Shown here piece after piece: positions 9,737 through 19,283 of a stretch of 64,000 bases of DNA. How positions within the stretch are numbered: position 1 is the stretch's first letter; the number at the start of each line of letters is the position of its first letter. The position numbers and the translations under genes were made by a program. The DNA is from Candidatus Methylobacter oryzae (GTDB lineage Bacteria > Pseudomonadota > Gammaproteobacteria > Methylococcales > Methylomonadaceae): assembly GCF_003994235.2 (NCBI RefSeq), contig NZ_RYFG02000107.1, positions 16,778 through 80,777 of the forward strand. Direction: 5' to 3'. Below the pieces are notes generated by a model. The model saw nothing but the letters and a program-made list of their open reading frames with translations, searched no databases and had not been told where the DNA came from.

Positions 9737-10405
9737 TCAAACCACCCCCGTTAACCCCTCAATCAACAAACAAGCATAGCGATCTTGATCATAATGATGG
9801 TTACTACTGTCGCTGTTAAGCAGTTCCGCCTTGACGATACCGTTATCACCCAAAGATACATCATCCAACATGACATAACGGATGCCGTTCCGCATACAGA
9901 ATTCCTGCATGGTCCTGTTAAAGTCCAGGGTTAGCGCGGTTCTTTCGAATTGCGAAGCCGTTACTTCCCGCCTGGCATTAGCGATGTCGCCCCAGTCGTT
10001 GCCGTCCTGAATGGTCGGTAGAGGGGTGCTGATGCAGATAACCTCGAAACACACGGCTAATTCAGCCAGAAACTTGGAATAACTGGCAATGGCTTTATAC
10101 AGCATTACGGGAATGGATTCTTGGTATTTTTGCGCCCGATACCAAATCACAAAGCCGGTATCGACTTCGCCCAACATTACGATAACCTGTTTTGCGGTGG
10201 TTTGTTTGACGGTTTCACGGAAGATAGGGTATGCCTGGGTTTTTGAATTGGGGTTTTCCAGTCCCGATGCGGTTGCGCCAATGACGGTCTGTACATTGAA
10301 CAACCGGTCCGGAAATTTTTCTTTAAACAACGGATGATTGAAAACAGGGGCGTGCGAGTCGCCCAGAACTAATATTTCCCGTATTGATGGAGCCTTGTTC
10401 AGCAC
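9737..10405 (-). CDS. SGNH/GDSL-like hydrolase domain protein
   Basis: The N-terminal LVLGDSHAPVF carries the block I GDSx motif with the nucleophile-position serine near residue 17. A Gly in GATASG and the GEVD segment near residue 79 fit blocks II and III, and an NHHYDQD segment near the C-terminus could supply block V. No signal peptide is seen, so it is probably cytoplasmic. It is the last gene of the five-gene minus-strand operon, eight bases after the HD-GYP regulator. The substrate is unknown; the fold call rests on motifs only. Confidence 0.65.
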   Translation of the reverse strand: MLNKAPSIREILVLGDSHAPVFNHPLFKEKFPDRLFNVQTVIGATASGLENPNSKTQAYPIFRETVKQTTAKQVIVMLGEVDTGFVIWYRAQKYQESIPVMLYKAIASYSKFLAELAVCFEVICISTPLPTIQDGNDWGDIANARREVTASQFERTALTLDFNRTMQEFCMRNGIRYVMLDDVSLGDNGIVKAELLNSDSSNHHYDQDRYACLLIEGLTGVV

Positions 10406-10413
10406 TGAGATGT

Positions 10414-11400
10414 TTAAAATACAGATTTGATACGGGTTAGCGTTCCGTCGGCAAATAATGTTTTTAGCTTTTCCACTACCTCAGGATCAAACATCATACC
10501 GGCATGCGATTCAATATGCGCCATCGCCGTTTCCATCGGCCACGGCTGTTTATAGGGGCGTTGCGTTGTCAGCGCATCGAACACATCGACGATTTTTACA
10601 ATACGCGCGGACAGTGGAATATCGTCGCCGCTTAAACCGTGCGGATAACCGCTGCCGTCATAATTTTCATGATGACCCGCTGAAATTTCCCGTGCAGTTT
10701 CGTAAAACGGGTTATTGCCTAAAATACGTACCCCGCTGAGCGAGTGCTCTTTCATGACATCCCATTCTTCAGGACTCAATTTATCGGGCTTTTTCAAAAT
10801 CGCATCGGGCGTGGCTAATTTGCCAATATCGTGCAACATGCTCATTAAGCCCATGTGCGCCGCGGCTTTGCTATCGACGCCCATCGCGATAGCCAATGCT
10901 TCGGTGTAATACTGCACACGCTGTAAGTGGCTGGAGGTATCCTGATCTTTGCCTTCTGCCGCCAAACATAACATCATTACCGCGTCTTTATAGGCGATTT
11001 CCAATTGTTCACGCGCGGTATCCAGGTTTCGTTTTAAAACCAACGCTTCCAACGCCCGCACCACCGTTAAATTCAGTTCGGCCGGGTCCCAAGGCTTGGT
11101 CACGTATTTATAAATATGCGCTTCGTTGACGCAGGTCAGCAGCGATTCAACATCGGCATAACCGGTCAGTAAGATACGGATCGCATCGGGCTGGACTTGC
11201 AAGGCATGGCCGAGAACTTGGTCGCCGCTGATGTTGGGCATGCGTTGATCGCAAATAACCAAATCGACCGGCTGTTCGTTTAAAAACGCAATTCCGGCCT
11301 CGCCGCCATTGGCCGATAAGGTTTTATAGCCTTTGCGAAAACTGCGCGTTAACGTCGCCAATACATCGGGATCATCATCAATCAATAACAACGTATGCAT
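10414..11400 (-). CDS. Response regulator with HD-GYP c-di-GMP phosphodiesterase domain
   Basis: A CheY-like receiver (residues 1-120) with acidic pair D8-D10, phospho-acceptor D51 in ICDQRMP and K102 in VTKPW is joined to an HD-GYP domain. The HD pair is H190-D191 in LHDIGK, and the signature HHENYDGSGYP is at 243-253. The domain hydrolyses cyclic di-GMP in characterised members. The start lies two bases after the histidine kinase gene stop, so the two form a cognate pair. There is no DNA-binding domain, so output is most likely through c-di-GMP level. Confidence 0.92.
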   Translation of the reverse strand: MHTLLLIDDDPDVLATLTRSFRKGYKTLSANGGEAGIAFLNEQPVDLVICDQRMPNISGDQVLGHALQVQPDAIRILLTGYADVESLLTCVNEAHIYKYVTKPWDPAELNLTVVRALEALVLKRNLDTAREQLEIAYKDAVMMLCLAAEGKDQDTSSHLQRVQYYTEALAIAMGVDSKAAAHMGLMSMLHDIGKLATPDAILKKPDKLSPEEWDVMKEHSLSGVRILGNNPFYETAREISAGHHENYDGSGYPHGLSGDDIPLSARIVKIVDVFDALTTQRPYKQPWPMETAMAHIESHAGMMFDPEVVEKLKTLFADGTLTRIKSVF

Positions 11401-11402
11401 TT

Positions 11403-13331
11403 CTAAGCATCCTTAATCAAGCGAAGTGGAATAGCGATGATAAAGCGCGTACCGCGATTTAATTCGGATTCAACCGTCAGTGTGCCTTGGTGTTTTTCAA
11501 TAATGCCGTAAGAAATCGATAAGCCGAGACCGGTGCCTTCGCCGACCTCTTTAGTCGTAAAAAACGGATCGAAGATTTTCTTTTTGATTTCTTCAGGCAT
11601 GCCGGTGCCGGTGTCGGCGATGCTGATGATGGCCTGATCGTTGATCCTAGCCGTAGTGATGAAAATGCTGCCTTTATCGGGAATGGCTTGAATCGCATTG
11701 GCCAAAATGTTCATGAAGACTTGGTTCAATTCGCCGGCATAGCATTCGACCATTTCATTGAGCGCATAATCGGTCTCGACATTAATGCGGTCTTTATAAT
11801 TATGATGCAGCATTTGCAAGGTCGAATCCAGGCCTTCCTCGATCCGTACCGTTTTCACTTCACCTTGATCGAGACGGGAGAAATTACGTAAAGCCAGGAC
11901 AATGTTGCGAATGCGATTTGCCGCCTGCTTTTGGCTGCTCAGCAGTTTTTCCAAGTCTTCGGTGACAAACGTGTAGTCAATTTGTTCCATGTGCGCGTTC
12001 AATTTTTGCGCTCCGGCTTCATCGGCGCAGCTTTGCGCAAACGCTACGGTGCTTTTAATATCGTCGATGTATTCTTCCAACGGCGGCAGGTTGGCGTAAA
12101 TGGCGCCAATGGGGTTGTTGATCTCATGGGCGATGCCGGCAACCAATTGTCCTAACGACGCCATTTTTTCGGATTGGACCAGTTGGGTTTGCGCGGATTG
12201 TAGCTTTATCAGCGTGTCCTGCAATTGCGCGGTGCGGTCGGCAACTTGGCGTTCCAAGTTGAGGTTTAGGTTCTCCAATTCTTTTTCCACGACCAGGAAT
12301 TTATTAAACAACTCGCCCAAGCGCGTCGTCATGCGGTTAAACGCATCGCCTAAATCCGCGACTTCGTCATGACCTGAAACCGGCACTTTGATCGACAAAT
12401 CATCGGAATCCTCAATCGTGCGGATAGTGGCGGTCAGTTTCTTAATCGGCGTCACCAACAGCCTGCTGAGCACGCCGACCAGTATCAGCATCGGTACGCC
12501 GACACAGGCGGCGGCAAGCAACAAATTTTGGGTTAATTCAAGCAGCGGTTGATGGGCGAGCTTTTCGGGCATGAACGCGGCAATTTGAAAGCTGAAATCG
12601 CCGACCGATACCGATTTTGAAATCGAACCCAAATAGCGAATATCGTCAAAAACCCACGAAGGGTGTTCCGGAAAATTGTCGTTTATCTCGATTGTTTGGA
12701 TACCGTTGGCCGTAAAAAGGTCGGCGCTGCCCTGATTGCCTTCATGGGCTTTATGCAGCGCAAAACTGCTCTCATTCGGCGCAAGCAGCCGGCTAATATC
12801 ATCCCAAGGATGAGTCATGACTAAATAGCCCTGCGTTTTTAATTGCGGCGGTTTTAATTCAGTGACATGAGCAATGACGCTGCCGTTAATAAAAGGCACC
12901 TCATGTTTAAAGATCAGTGAGTAGTCTTGTTGCGTTTGCCAGGCTGCCGGTAATTGGGTTTTTAATACATTCTGCTGCGTGGAAGCGATCAGTACGCCCG
13001 CCGCATTGAACACATATAAATCGCCCGGCAACTGATAATAGTGTTTCAAATTGACCAGCTCGGTATTGATGCGCTTGTCCAAATCATCGACCACCACGTC
13101 CAGCATCACCGACGAGGCGCGCCAGGACAGTAGGTTAGTGCGCTCGAACAGCAATGCATTGCTGATCTCGGCAGCTTTATGATCGGCAATGCCGGTCAGG
13201 TTGCGTTCAATCTGTTGATTGATTTTTTCGCCGAATTGATAAAACACCACAGCGCTCAGCGTCGTGGTTACTAACAGCACGATAAAACTGAAAAACAGCG
13301 TTAAACGGACGGAAAGAGAAAAGCGTGGCAT
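11403..13331 (-). CDS. Membrane sensor histidine kinase with HAMP domain
   Basis: A transmembrane helix at about residues 9-30 is followed by a large periplasmic sensor region (about 31-265) and a second helix near 268-292. A HAMP domain covers about 293-345, then a coiled coil to about 385. The dimerisation histidine is H402 in [10 protein letters not shown], followed by the catalytic ATPase domain with DTGTGMP and GEGTGLGLS glycine boxes. It lies between a small periplasmic binding protein and the HD-GYP regulator, which suggests that it senses a ligand delivered by the upstream protein. Confidence 0.9.
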   Translation of the reverse strand: MPRFSLSVRLTLFFSFIVLLVTTTLSAVVFYQFGEKINQQIERNLTGIADHKAAEISNALLFERTNLLSWRASSVMLDVVVDDLDKRINTELVNLKHYYQLPGDLYVFNAAGVLIASTQQNVLKTQLPAAWQTQQDYSLIFKHEVPFINGSVIAHVTELKPPQLKTQGYLVMTHPWDDISRLLAPNESSFALHKAHEGNQGSADLFTANGIQTIEINDNFPEHPSWVFDDIRYLGSISKSVSVGDFSFQIAAFMPEKLAHQPLLELTQNLLLAAACVGVPMLILVGVLSRLLVTPIKKLTATIRTIEDSDDLSIKVPVSGHDEVADLGDAFNRMTTRLGELFNKFLVVEKELENLNLNLERQVADRTAQLQDTLIKLQSAQTQLVQSEKMASLGQLVAGIAHEINNPIGAIYANLPPLEEYIDDIKSTVAFAQSCADEAGAQKLNAHMEQIDYTFVTEDLEKLLSSQKQAANRIRNIVLALRNFSRLDQGEVKTVRIEEGLDSTLQMLHHNYKDRINVETDYALNEMVECYAGELNQVFMNILANAIQAIPDKGSIFITTARINDQAIISIADTGTGMPEEIKKKIFDPFFTTKEVGEGTGLGLSISYGIIEKHQGTLTVESELNRGTRFIIAIPLRLIKDA

Positions 13332-13346
13332 AAAATGATCCGTCGT

Positions 13347-13772
13347 TTATTTATTTGAAAATTGTTGCAGGATTTTAATTTGTGAACTTTGCGGTTTTGT
13401 TTCTACGTAACCGATCGCGCCTTTGATTCGTTCCACAAACAAAACAACGGCTTGCTCGGAATTTTGAGTGACCGGCGGGGTTTCTCCTTTAAACAGCATT
13501 TTGTCCCAATAACTGCCTAATTTTTCCGGCGTGCTGTCAAAGATTTCAGCCGTAAAACGGTTACGGGCATCGGCTTGTGCGGGTAAATTAATCGGCATGA
13601 TGTCATCGCCGTTTTCCCAATGTTTCTTCTTAAGCAAATAAATCGCCGCAATATCGTCCTTAGCCAGCTGTGCGATAGGCAAGCTCTTATTGGCAATAAT
13701 ATATAAATCGGCCGATGCGCTTGAAAACGGCATCAATGCGAAAGTCAGTGTTAAAACAAGTAATCGTTTCAT
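13347..13772 (-). CDS. Small periplasmic PstS-like substrate-binding protein
   Basis: Starting at ATG 13772 the product is 141 aa with a signal peptide (MKRLLVLTLTFALMPFSSASA). The mature part (LYIIANKSLPIAQLAKDDIAAIYLLKKKHW) looks like a shortened type 2 phosphate-type binding domain often found near sensor kinases. The start shares one base with the porin gene stop, giving tight coupling. A longer open frame exists upstream but only overlaps the porin gene. The ligand is unknown; it probably feeds the neighbouring sensor kinase. Confidence 0.7.
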   Translation of the reverse strand: MKRLLVLTLTFALMPFSSASADLYIIANKSLPIAQLAKDDIAAIYLLKKKHWENGDDIMPINLPAQADARNRFTAEIFDSTPEKLGSYWDKMLFKGETPPVTQNSEQAVVLFVERIKGAIGYVETKPQSSQIKILQQFSNK

Positions 13773-14803
13773 CAGAATAACACCGCAATCGAGCTGTAAA
13801 GGCCGGTTTGATTTTGATAAACGCTGCCTTCGGTCTGCTGCCATTCAAGCTTGAACGACAAGCGCGGTACCGGGCGATAGACGATGCCGCCGAGCGCGGT
13901 ATCGGTCGGCGCGAGTTTATTGGCGAATTCGAAATGTTCATAGCGTGCAATCAGGTTGAAATGGTCAACCAACGGTACGGCCATTTGCACGTAGCCGCCC
14001 CAATCGTGGTGGCGATAATGCAGTTGATCGGTGTCGACTTGGGTGAACAGCAATTCACTTTCCAATTCAAACCATTTATGTTGCCAATTGCCGTCTACGC
14101 TAATCGAATTGCGAGTTTCATTGCTCTTGTCAACATCCGCATGTTGAAAAGACACGCCCAGATAATAGTCCAAATCTTCATGGGCGATCCAGCGGGCGCC
14201 TGCCACGGTTTGATAATGGCGCTCATGTTCGGTTAACGGTTTAGGATTAAATTCTGCGGCCGGTTGCCAATAAACTTCAAGCGCATGGCCGGACAACGCG
14301 TCAAAATCGTGACGGATGTTGAAACCGGTAACGTAATTGGCGCGGGAATAGTTCGATGTGACAGGGCGGGTGGTCGTCCATACCAGTGGCGCGGCATGGA
14401 CGATATTCCAATGGTTGATTGGCGCCAGGAACTTACCGGCGCGAAAAGTGTCGTCTTCGGTAATATGAATATCGTTATACAGCCGTTCAATGACCAGTTG
14501 CGCGCTATTGAATTGCAGACCTTTACTTTCTTCCCACAGCGGCATTTTATAAGCTTCGGCCTCCATGAAAGGATTGAGCCAGCGGTTAAATTTGCCTGAA
14601 ACAAATAAACTTAAATCATCGAGTTCAACGGCAGTCGGTGCGCGATTAGGTGCGCTGGCCGTCAGTTTTGCATATCCTGAAACCGTAACGGCATCCAGCC
14701 ATGACTGGGTTGGGTCGGCATATAGCTGTGGCGTGAAACAGAACATCGCCAAACTGAATGCATAAGCCAGCGCATGACGATCAGGATGTGGAAAAAAAGA
14801 CAT
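13772..14803 (-). CDS. Outer-membrane porin-like beta-barrel protein
   Basis: A 343-aa protein with an N-terminal signal (ALAYAFSLAMFCFTPQLYA) and a body of alternating aromatic strands. It ends in a strand terminating in phenylalanine (YSSIAVLF), typical of outer-membrane barrels. The segments VSGYAKLTAS and LSFKLEWQQTEGSV look like barrel strands. It is the first gene of the operon that continues with a binding protein, sensor kinase, HD-GYP regulator and SGNH hydrolase. The substrate is not apparent. It may let in the ligand sensed by that kinase, which is inference from context only. Confidence 0.65.
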   Translation of the reverse strand: MSFFPHPDRHALAYAFSLAMFCFTPQLYADPTQSWLDAVTVSGYAKLTASAPNRAPTAVELDDLSLFVSGKFNRWLNPFMEAEAYKMPLWEESKGLQFNSAQLVIERLYNDIHITEDDTFRAGKFLAPINHWNIVHAAPLVWTTTRPVTSNYSRANYVTGFNIRHDFDALSGHALEVYWQPAAEFNPKPLTEHERHYQTVAGARWIAHEDLDYYLGVSFQHADVDKSNETRNSISVDGNWQHKWFELESELLFTQVDTDQLHYRHHDWGGYVQMAVPLVDHFNLIARYEHFEFANKLAPTDTALGGIVYRPVPRLSFKLEWQQTEGSVYQNQTGLYSSIAVLF

Positions 14804-15178
14804 AACTTAAAGTTTAGTAAATAAGCATTATCGCAATATTATACTCATCGATTGCTCAAAATTGACCATAGTTTCTATTGTACAGTAAGGTATTGCATGC
14901 CGATTGACAGCGGATGAGCGAAAACATGTTCTACAACAGCAGCTTATTCACCTGTTTAATTGAAATAGAAGTCTATGTAAATTATATGGGATTGTTATTT
15001 AAATGCATTGCCCAAGGCAATGCCGGTGATGAAAACAGTCTCATCTATGGCGCACTTAGTCTTAAAGTTTCAAATCGATCAAAGTTAAAAAGTCCGCCGC
15101 AACGGGCGCTACTGACGAGTTAAAACACTCTGGCGCAAACGGACTGTAAATTAAAAAATATTCATAAAAGGAAAACTA
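14804..15178. other. Divergent intergenic region, 375 bases
   Basis: This separates the minus-strand porin operon from the plus-strand quinoprotein relay pair, so promoters for both should lie here. A 69-codon open frame at 14914-15123 has no good ribosome site or family resemblance and I do not call it a gene. The downstream end holds a clear AAGGA ribosome site for the metallohydrolase. Confidence 0.5.
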
Positions 15179-16090
15179 ATGAAAGTTCCATTACTGTGTC
15201 TATTACTGGCGGCAGCCGTGCCCGCGACGGCCGCTACCGCGTTGTCGGTCAAGGAAGTGACGCCCGGCATTTACGTCCACTTCGGCAAGCACCTATTCCC
15301 CGACAGCCACAACCACGGCGAAATCGCCAACCTGGGTTTTATCGTCGGGCAAAAATGCGTCGCGGTCGTCGATAGCGGCGGCAATCCGGAGCAGGGCGCG
15401 GCGTTGAAGCAAGCCGTCAGCGATACCACCAAAACGCCGATTTGTTACGTGATCAACACCCATGTCCATCCCGACCATATCAACGGCAACAGCGCGTTCA
15501 AAGCGCCCGGCGTTAAATTCGTAGGCCACCATAAACTGGCTCGGGCGATGGCCGCGCGCGGTTCGTATTATTTGGACAGGGCCGCCGAACAACTAGGCGT
15601 CAAAATGAGTGCTACCGACTTGATTCCGCCGGATATTGAAGTTAAAGACAGCATGAAACTGGACCTGGGCGGCCGTACCTTAGTTCTAACAGCCCATCCC
15701 GCCGCGCATACCGACAACGATCTGAGCGTCTACGACCGGGAAAGCAGTACGATGTGGCTGTCGGACTTGTTGTTTACCGAGCATGTGCCGACCTTGGACG
15801 GCAGCCTGAAAGGCTGGCTGGCCGAAATCGACAAACTGGAAAAACAGTCGTTCCGTTACGTAATACCGGGCCACGGCGATGTCGTCAGCGATTGGCCGCA
15901 AAGCCTCCAGCCGGAAAAACATTACCTGACCTTGCTGCAAACCGAAATCCGCGCCGCGATTAAAAAAGGCCAGCATCTGGAAGACGCCGTGCAAACGATC
16001 GGCTATTCCGAGAAAAACAACTGGGCCTTGTTCGACGACTATCACCGCAAAAATGTGACCACCGCTTTTGCCGAATTAGAATGGGAATAA
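15179..16090 (+). CDS. Quinoprotein relay system zinc metallohydrolase (MBL fold)
   Basis: A periplasmic metallo-beta-lactamase-fold protein with a signal peptide (residues 1-20, ending ATAAT) and the zinc motif HVHPDH at 95-100. Further ligands are likely in TAHPAAHTDND near 175 and VIPGHGDV near 235. The pairing with the fused SoxYZ-like gene 25 bases downstream identifies it as the zinc metallohydrolase of the quinoprotein dehydrogenase-associated relay family. The molecular substrate is unproven; the family is found beside PQQ-dependent dehydrogenases. An AAGGA site precedes the ATG. Confidence 0.82.
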   Translation: MKVPLLCLLLAAAVPATAATALSVKEVTPGIYVHFGKHLFPDSHNHGEIANLGFIVGQKCVAVVDSGGNPEQGAALKQAVSDTTKTPICYVINTHVHPDHINGNSAFKAPGVKFVGHHKLARAMAARGSYYLDRAAEQLGVKMSATDLIPPDIEVKDSMKLDLGGRTLVLTAHPAAHTDNDLSVYDRESSTMWLSDLLFTEHVPTLDGSLKGWLAEIDKLEKQSFRYVIPGHGDVVSDWPQSLQPEKHYLTLLQTEIRAAIKKGQHLEDAVQTIGYSEKNNWALFDDYHRKNVTTAFAELEWE

Positions 16091-16115
16091 ATCCATCACC
16101 AAACAGGAAAATGCC

Positions 16116-16946
16116 ATGAAAAAAATATTACCCGCCATCTTGTTGACGGCTTTATTGCCGGTTGGAAACACGGCCGCTGCCGAGGATGAAAAAATCTGGA
16201 ACAACGTCTTGAAGCCCGAATACTTCGCCCAGCAAGCGATCCAGGAATCCGACGACGTGATCGAATTGGACGCGCCGATACGCGCCGAAGATCCGGCCTT
16301 GGTGCCGTTCAAGATCACCAGCAAAATCAAGCAAAGCAAGGACAACTACATCAAGCGCATCTTGGTGCTGGTCGACAACAACCCGTTCCCGTTCGTCGGC
16401 GATTTCGGTTTTACGCCGGACAGCGGCAAAGCCGACGTGGCGATGCGGATACGGGTCAACTCCAACAGTAATATCCGCGCGATTGCCGAAATGAACGACG
16501 GCAAACTGGTGATGACGAAAAAATTCGTCAAAGCCAGCGGCGGCTGTTCCGCTCCAATCGGCGCCAACCTGGACGAAGCGATGGCCAGACTGGGTAAAAT
16601 GAAATTCAGGCTGGAAGACCAAGTCAAAACCGGCGAACCTAACCAAGTGCAACTGATGATCAGCCACCCGAACATCACCGGCATGCAAATGGACCAAATC
16701 ACGCGTTTCATTAAAAGATCGCATTTCGTTAAAGACGTGAAAGTCACGTTCAACGGCAAACCGGTGTTTACCGCGAAAACCGACATCGCGATCAGCGCCG
16801 ACCCGAATTTCAGGTTCTACTTCGTGCCGGACAAAGCAGGGGAGTTGAAAGCCGAAGTGGCCGACACGTCTTGTGAATTGCCGACTAAAAGGGATGTTTG
16901 TACGAAAGGCGATGTTTATACCGAGACGTTTAAGGTGCAGCCTTAA
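16116..16946 (+). CDS. Quinoprotein dehydrogenase-associated SoxYZ-like carrier
   Basis: A 276-aa secreted protein (signal peptide residues 1-22) that joins a SoxY-like and a SoxZ-like domain in one chain. The SoxY carrier cysteine is in SGGCSAP (C144), which lies at the junction rather than at a free C-terminus. The SoxZ part (QLMISHPNITGMQ to ISADPNFRFYF) follows. Classical SoxY ends in GGCGG as a swinging arm; here the arm is shortened and internal. Coupled with the upstream metallohydrolase it probably acts in periplasmic sulfur or electron chemistry linked to PQQ enzymes. This is inference from family context. Confidence 0.85.
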   Translation: MKKILPAILLTALLPVGNTAAAEDEKIWNNVLKPEYFAQQAIQESDDVIELDAPIRAEDPALVPFKITSKIKQSKDNYIKRILVLVDNNPFPFVGDFGFTPDSGKADVAMRIRVNSNSNIRAIAEMNDGKLVMTKKFVKASGGCSAPIGANLDEAMARLGKMKFRLEDQVKTGEPNQVQLMISHPNITGMQMDQITRFIKRSHFVKDVKVTFNGKPVFTAKTDIAISADPNFRFYFVPDKAGELKAEVADTSCELPTKRDVCTKGDVYTETFKVQP

Positions 16947-16955
16947 TTGAGTCGG

Positions 16956-16984
16956 TCGGGCAACGGTTTTTTTCCGTTGCCCGA
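16956..16984 (+). terminator. Hairpin terminator after the SoxYZ-like gene
   Basis: TCGGGCAACGG (16956-16966) pairs perfectly with CCGTTGCCCGA (16974-16984) across a T7 loop. It begins ten bases after the stop codon and is followed by a moderately T-rich stretch. Confidence 0.6.
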
Positions 16985-17187
16985 TGGTTTGTGATTTTAC
17001 CGCTTATGAGTGCGTAGATTGAGCTTCCTTGAGTTAGCTCAATCTAAGCCTTGTTGTGAGTATTGACCGGCTGGTACCGCTGTATCGTGACAAATAGGAC
17101 CCGATTTAAACAACTATGCCGAAAAGGGAGTGGCTGCCGGCAAAGCATCGTTGAAACAGTTGATTGTTGAAAGAAAAGGAAAAAATC

Positions 17188-18447
17188 ATGACCGCCAAGC
17201 TAACGTCCTGCACGCCTGAACAAATCGAGATACTGAAAAAGCAACGGTTTAGCGATACAGAACCGGGAACGCTGTTAAAAGACTTTAACAGTCTGTTGGA
17301 ATTTATCGGGAAAACAGGCATTGCCGTTTCCGAAAAAACTCAGTTATTTGCCCTGAATACGCTGGCGGATATAAACCGGCGATTAACGCATCCTTTGGAC
17401 GTTAAATTAAAACGTCCGCTGCAAAAATCCTTTCCTTATATTAACGGGTTGTACCTGTTGTTGCGCAGCTCGGGCCTCAGTTACGCGGCGATCGATGGGA
17501 AAAAAAGCAAATTAATGCTCTACGAGGATGTTCTTGACGACTGGAACAAACTGAATCCGGCGGAGCGCTACTTTTCTTTGCTGCAAGCGTTTTATTACCG
17601 TGCGGACGCGGCAATGCTGGGAGAAAGACATGGTTTTCTTAGTCCGACATACTTTTACGATTGCTTGTTATTTTTTCAGAAATATCTGGGGGACAGGCTC
17701 GATGTTAAGAGCAATCGCGACAACATGGATCGTCTGCGCTTTAGCCCCGGCTTGCACAATCTGGCGGTGATGGAATTATTCGGTTTTATTGACATTGAAT
17801 GTACCGTCGCCGATGAGAACGAAACATGGCCGTTGTCTGTCATTAAGCCCACCGCTTGGGGACGGGCTATATTCAGTTATTTTGCGCAAAATAATTTAGT
17901 CATGTCGTTTCTTGAAGACGATGAGCCCGGCCAGGCCGGATCGGGCATCTGGGAAACCGAATTCAAAAAATATATTCCAGCCTGGGAAAAAAGCTTGCTT
18001 CAAGTCGAGCGTAGCATAACGGAAGAAGGGGCTTATATTTTCAACGTGTCGCTCGGCGAAGCACGTTGCAAAATCGCCGTTCCCGCCAACATCAGTCTCG
18101 ATGAATTGGCATACGGCATCTTGGAGGCTTTCGATTTTGACAGCGATCATTTGTATGAATTTATTTATAAAAACGAATACGGCATAGAGGAAAGCATCGC
18201 GCATCCTTACGTGGAACGTGACCACGAATATTGCACCGACGATTGCCCGGTCGGCTACTTGCCTTTATATAAAGGCAAGACCTTCATTTTCCATTTTGAT
18301 TTCGGCGACGACTGGCGATTTAAAATCCGGGTTGAAGCCGTACCGCCGACAGAGCCGGATTATTCCGAACTGACGGTGATAGAAAAACGCGGGACGCCGC
18401 CTGAGCAGTATCCGGATTGGGAAGGCGAATACGAGGACGATGATTGA
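17188..18447 (+). CDS. Plasmid pRiA4b ORF-3-like domain protein
   Basis: A 419-aa protein from ATG 17188, which has an AAAGGAAAAAA ribosome site; a TTG 24 bases upstream is less likely. The C-terminal third, from about residue 275, shows the pRiA4b ORF-3-like pattern: YIFNVSLGE, LDELAYGILEAFDFDSDHLYEF and FHFDFGDDWRFKIRVE. It ends with the acidic PPEQYPDWEGEYEDDD tail. The N-terminal two thirds are helical with no recognised domain. No enzymatic role is known for this domain, which is often found on mobile or accessory DNA. It stands alone next to decayed and repeated sequence. Confidence 0.75.
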   Translation: MTAKLTSCTPEQIEILKKQRFSDTEPGTLLKDFNSLLEFIGKTGIAVSEKTQLFALNTLADINRRLTHPLDVKLKRPLQKSFPYINGLYLLLRSSGLSYAAIDGKKSKLMLYEDVLDDWNKLNPAERYFSLLQAFYYRADAAMLGERHGFLSPTYFYDCLLFFQKYLGDRLDVKSNRDNMDRLRFSPGLHNLAVMELFGFIDIECTVADENETWPLSVIKPTAWGRAIFSYFAQNNLVMSFLEDDEPGQAGSGIWETEFKKYIPAWEKSLLQVERSITEEGAYIFNVSLGEARCKIAVPANISLDELAYGILEAFDFDSDHLYEFIYKNEYGIEESIAHPYVERDHEYCTDDCPVGYLPLYKGKTFIFHFDFGDDWRFKIRVEAVPPTEPDYSELTVIEKRGTPPEQYPDWEGEYEDDD

Positions 18448-18527
18448 TCGGCGAACGGGGCCGTGCATAGCCGGGTAGAGCGCATCGCGCTCCTTCTCGA
18501 TAGCCGATCATGCCGGGAATGGTGTCT

Positions 18528-18600
18528 AGACCTTCCAGGTAAGACGACTGCCATGGATGGCGGCCGAGACTGTCGGGAGCGGCTTCGGTGTAAGCAAGGG
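18528..18600 (+). repeat. Truncated copy of the AGACCTTCCAGGT repeat
   Basis: AGACCTTCCAGGT at 18528-18540 is followed by GACTGCCATGGATGGCGG and a GGGAGCGGCT core, matching the left part of the complete copy at 25424-25507. The right terminus is missing where the sequence runs into the decayed TPR gene. Confidence 0.6.
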
Positions 18601-19178
18601 CGCTGTGGAGCAGGTCGCGTTGCTGTTGCGCATCGGCCCCAGATCGGTAATCGCGTGTTTAGGGCAAAGCCGCAAGGCTTCAAGATACCGGGTTTCGGCC
18701 AGTTGGACGTATTGGAGCAAAGTTTCCGGCGGCTCGGAGCGTCGCCGCGCCTCTTTAAACCGTTGATGCTCCACGTTGCCGATTTGGTGCAAGCGCCGGG
18801 AACGCCCCAGTGCATCGTCGGCGGCATGCAAATCCAAGCTGCGTTGATAGGCGGCTTCGGCGGCATCGAGGTTGCGGATCGAAAACCATAGCGCCTGGGT
18901 ATTGTCATTGGCGGCCAGCACTTGCCGGTAAAGCTATTCGCCGCGCTCTTTCATCATTGCTTCGATTTGTTCGATTTGCACGGCTTCGACGGTTTCGGCT
19001 TGCGACAAATAGTCTTCCATGTGCCAGCGCAAGTCTTGTTGCTGTTGGTCGGTCAGCGCAAAGTCGATATTGGCTTCGGCTTCCATATCCGGTTGTCCGG
19101 GACGTTTTAGCGTCAGGCGGATTGGGTAAAGACCGTTGTTTACAGGCTGATGGCGAATGCAGAGGGTGGTTGCGACAT
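18541..19178 (-). pseudogene. Decayed TPR-protein N-terminal region
   Basis: The minus strand encodes segments such as LYPIRLTLKRPGQPDMEAE and DLRWHMEDYLSQ, then LYRQVLAANDNTQALW, in one phase. These resemble the N-terminal part of large TPR/CHAT-type proteins as I recall them. The frame is broken by a TAG near 18938 where the context expects a sense codon (GE-stop-LYRQ). The plausible ATG at 19178 is in a different phase from the downstream part, so there is a frameshift near 19155. The C-terminal part is cut off at the repeat near 18600. It is a relic, not a working gene. Confidence 0.55.
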
Positions 19179-19250
19179 GGACGCGCTCCGGTTTAGAGGC
19201 GCCAAGTCTAACGGATCAGGCGGGCGGAGGAAATTTTTTCGTACCGGAGT

Positions 19251-19283
19251 AGACCTTCCAGGTTTTTAAAACCTGGAAGGTCT
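19251..19283. repeat. Solo palindrome of the AGACCTTCCAGGT family
   Basis: AGACCTTCCAGGTTTTT is joined directly to AAAACCTGGAAGGTCT, so both ends of the repeat family are present without the inner core found at 25441-25490. It could form a 16-bp hairpin. Confidence 0.7.

Noticed and set aside
14914..15123. 69-codon plus-strand frame before the metallohydrolase
   Set aside because: No good ribosome site, odd composition and it occupies the expected promoter region.
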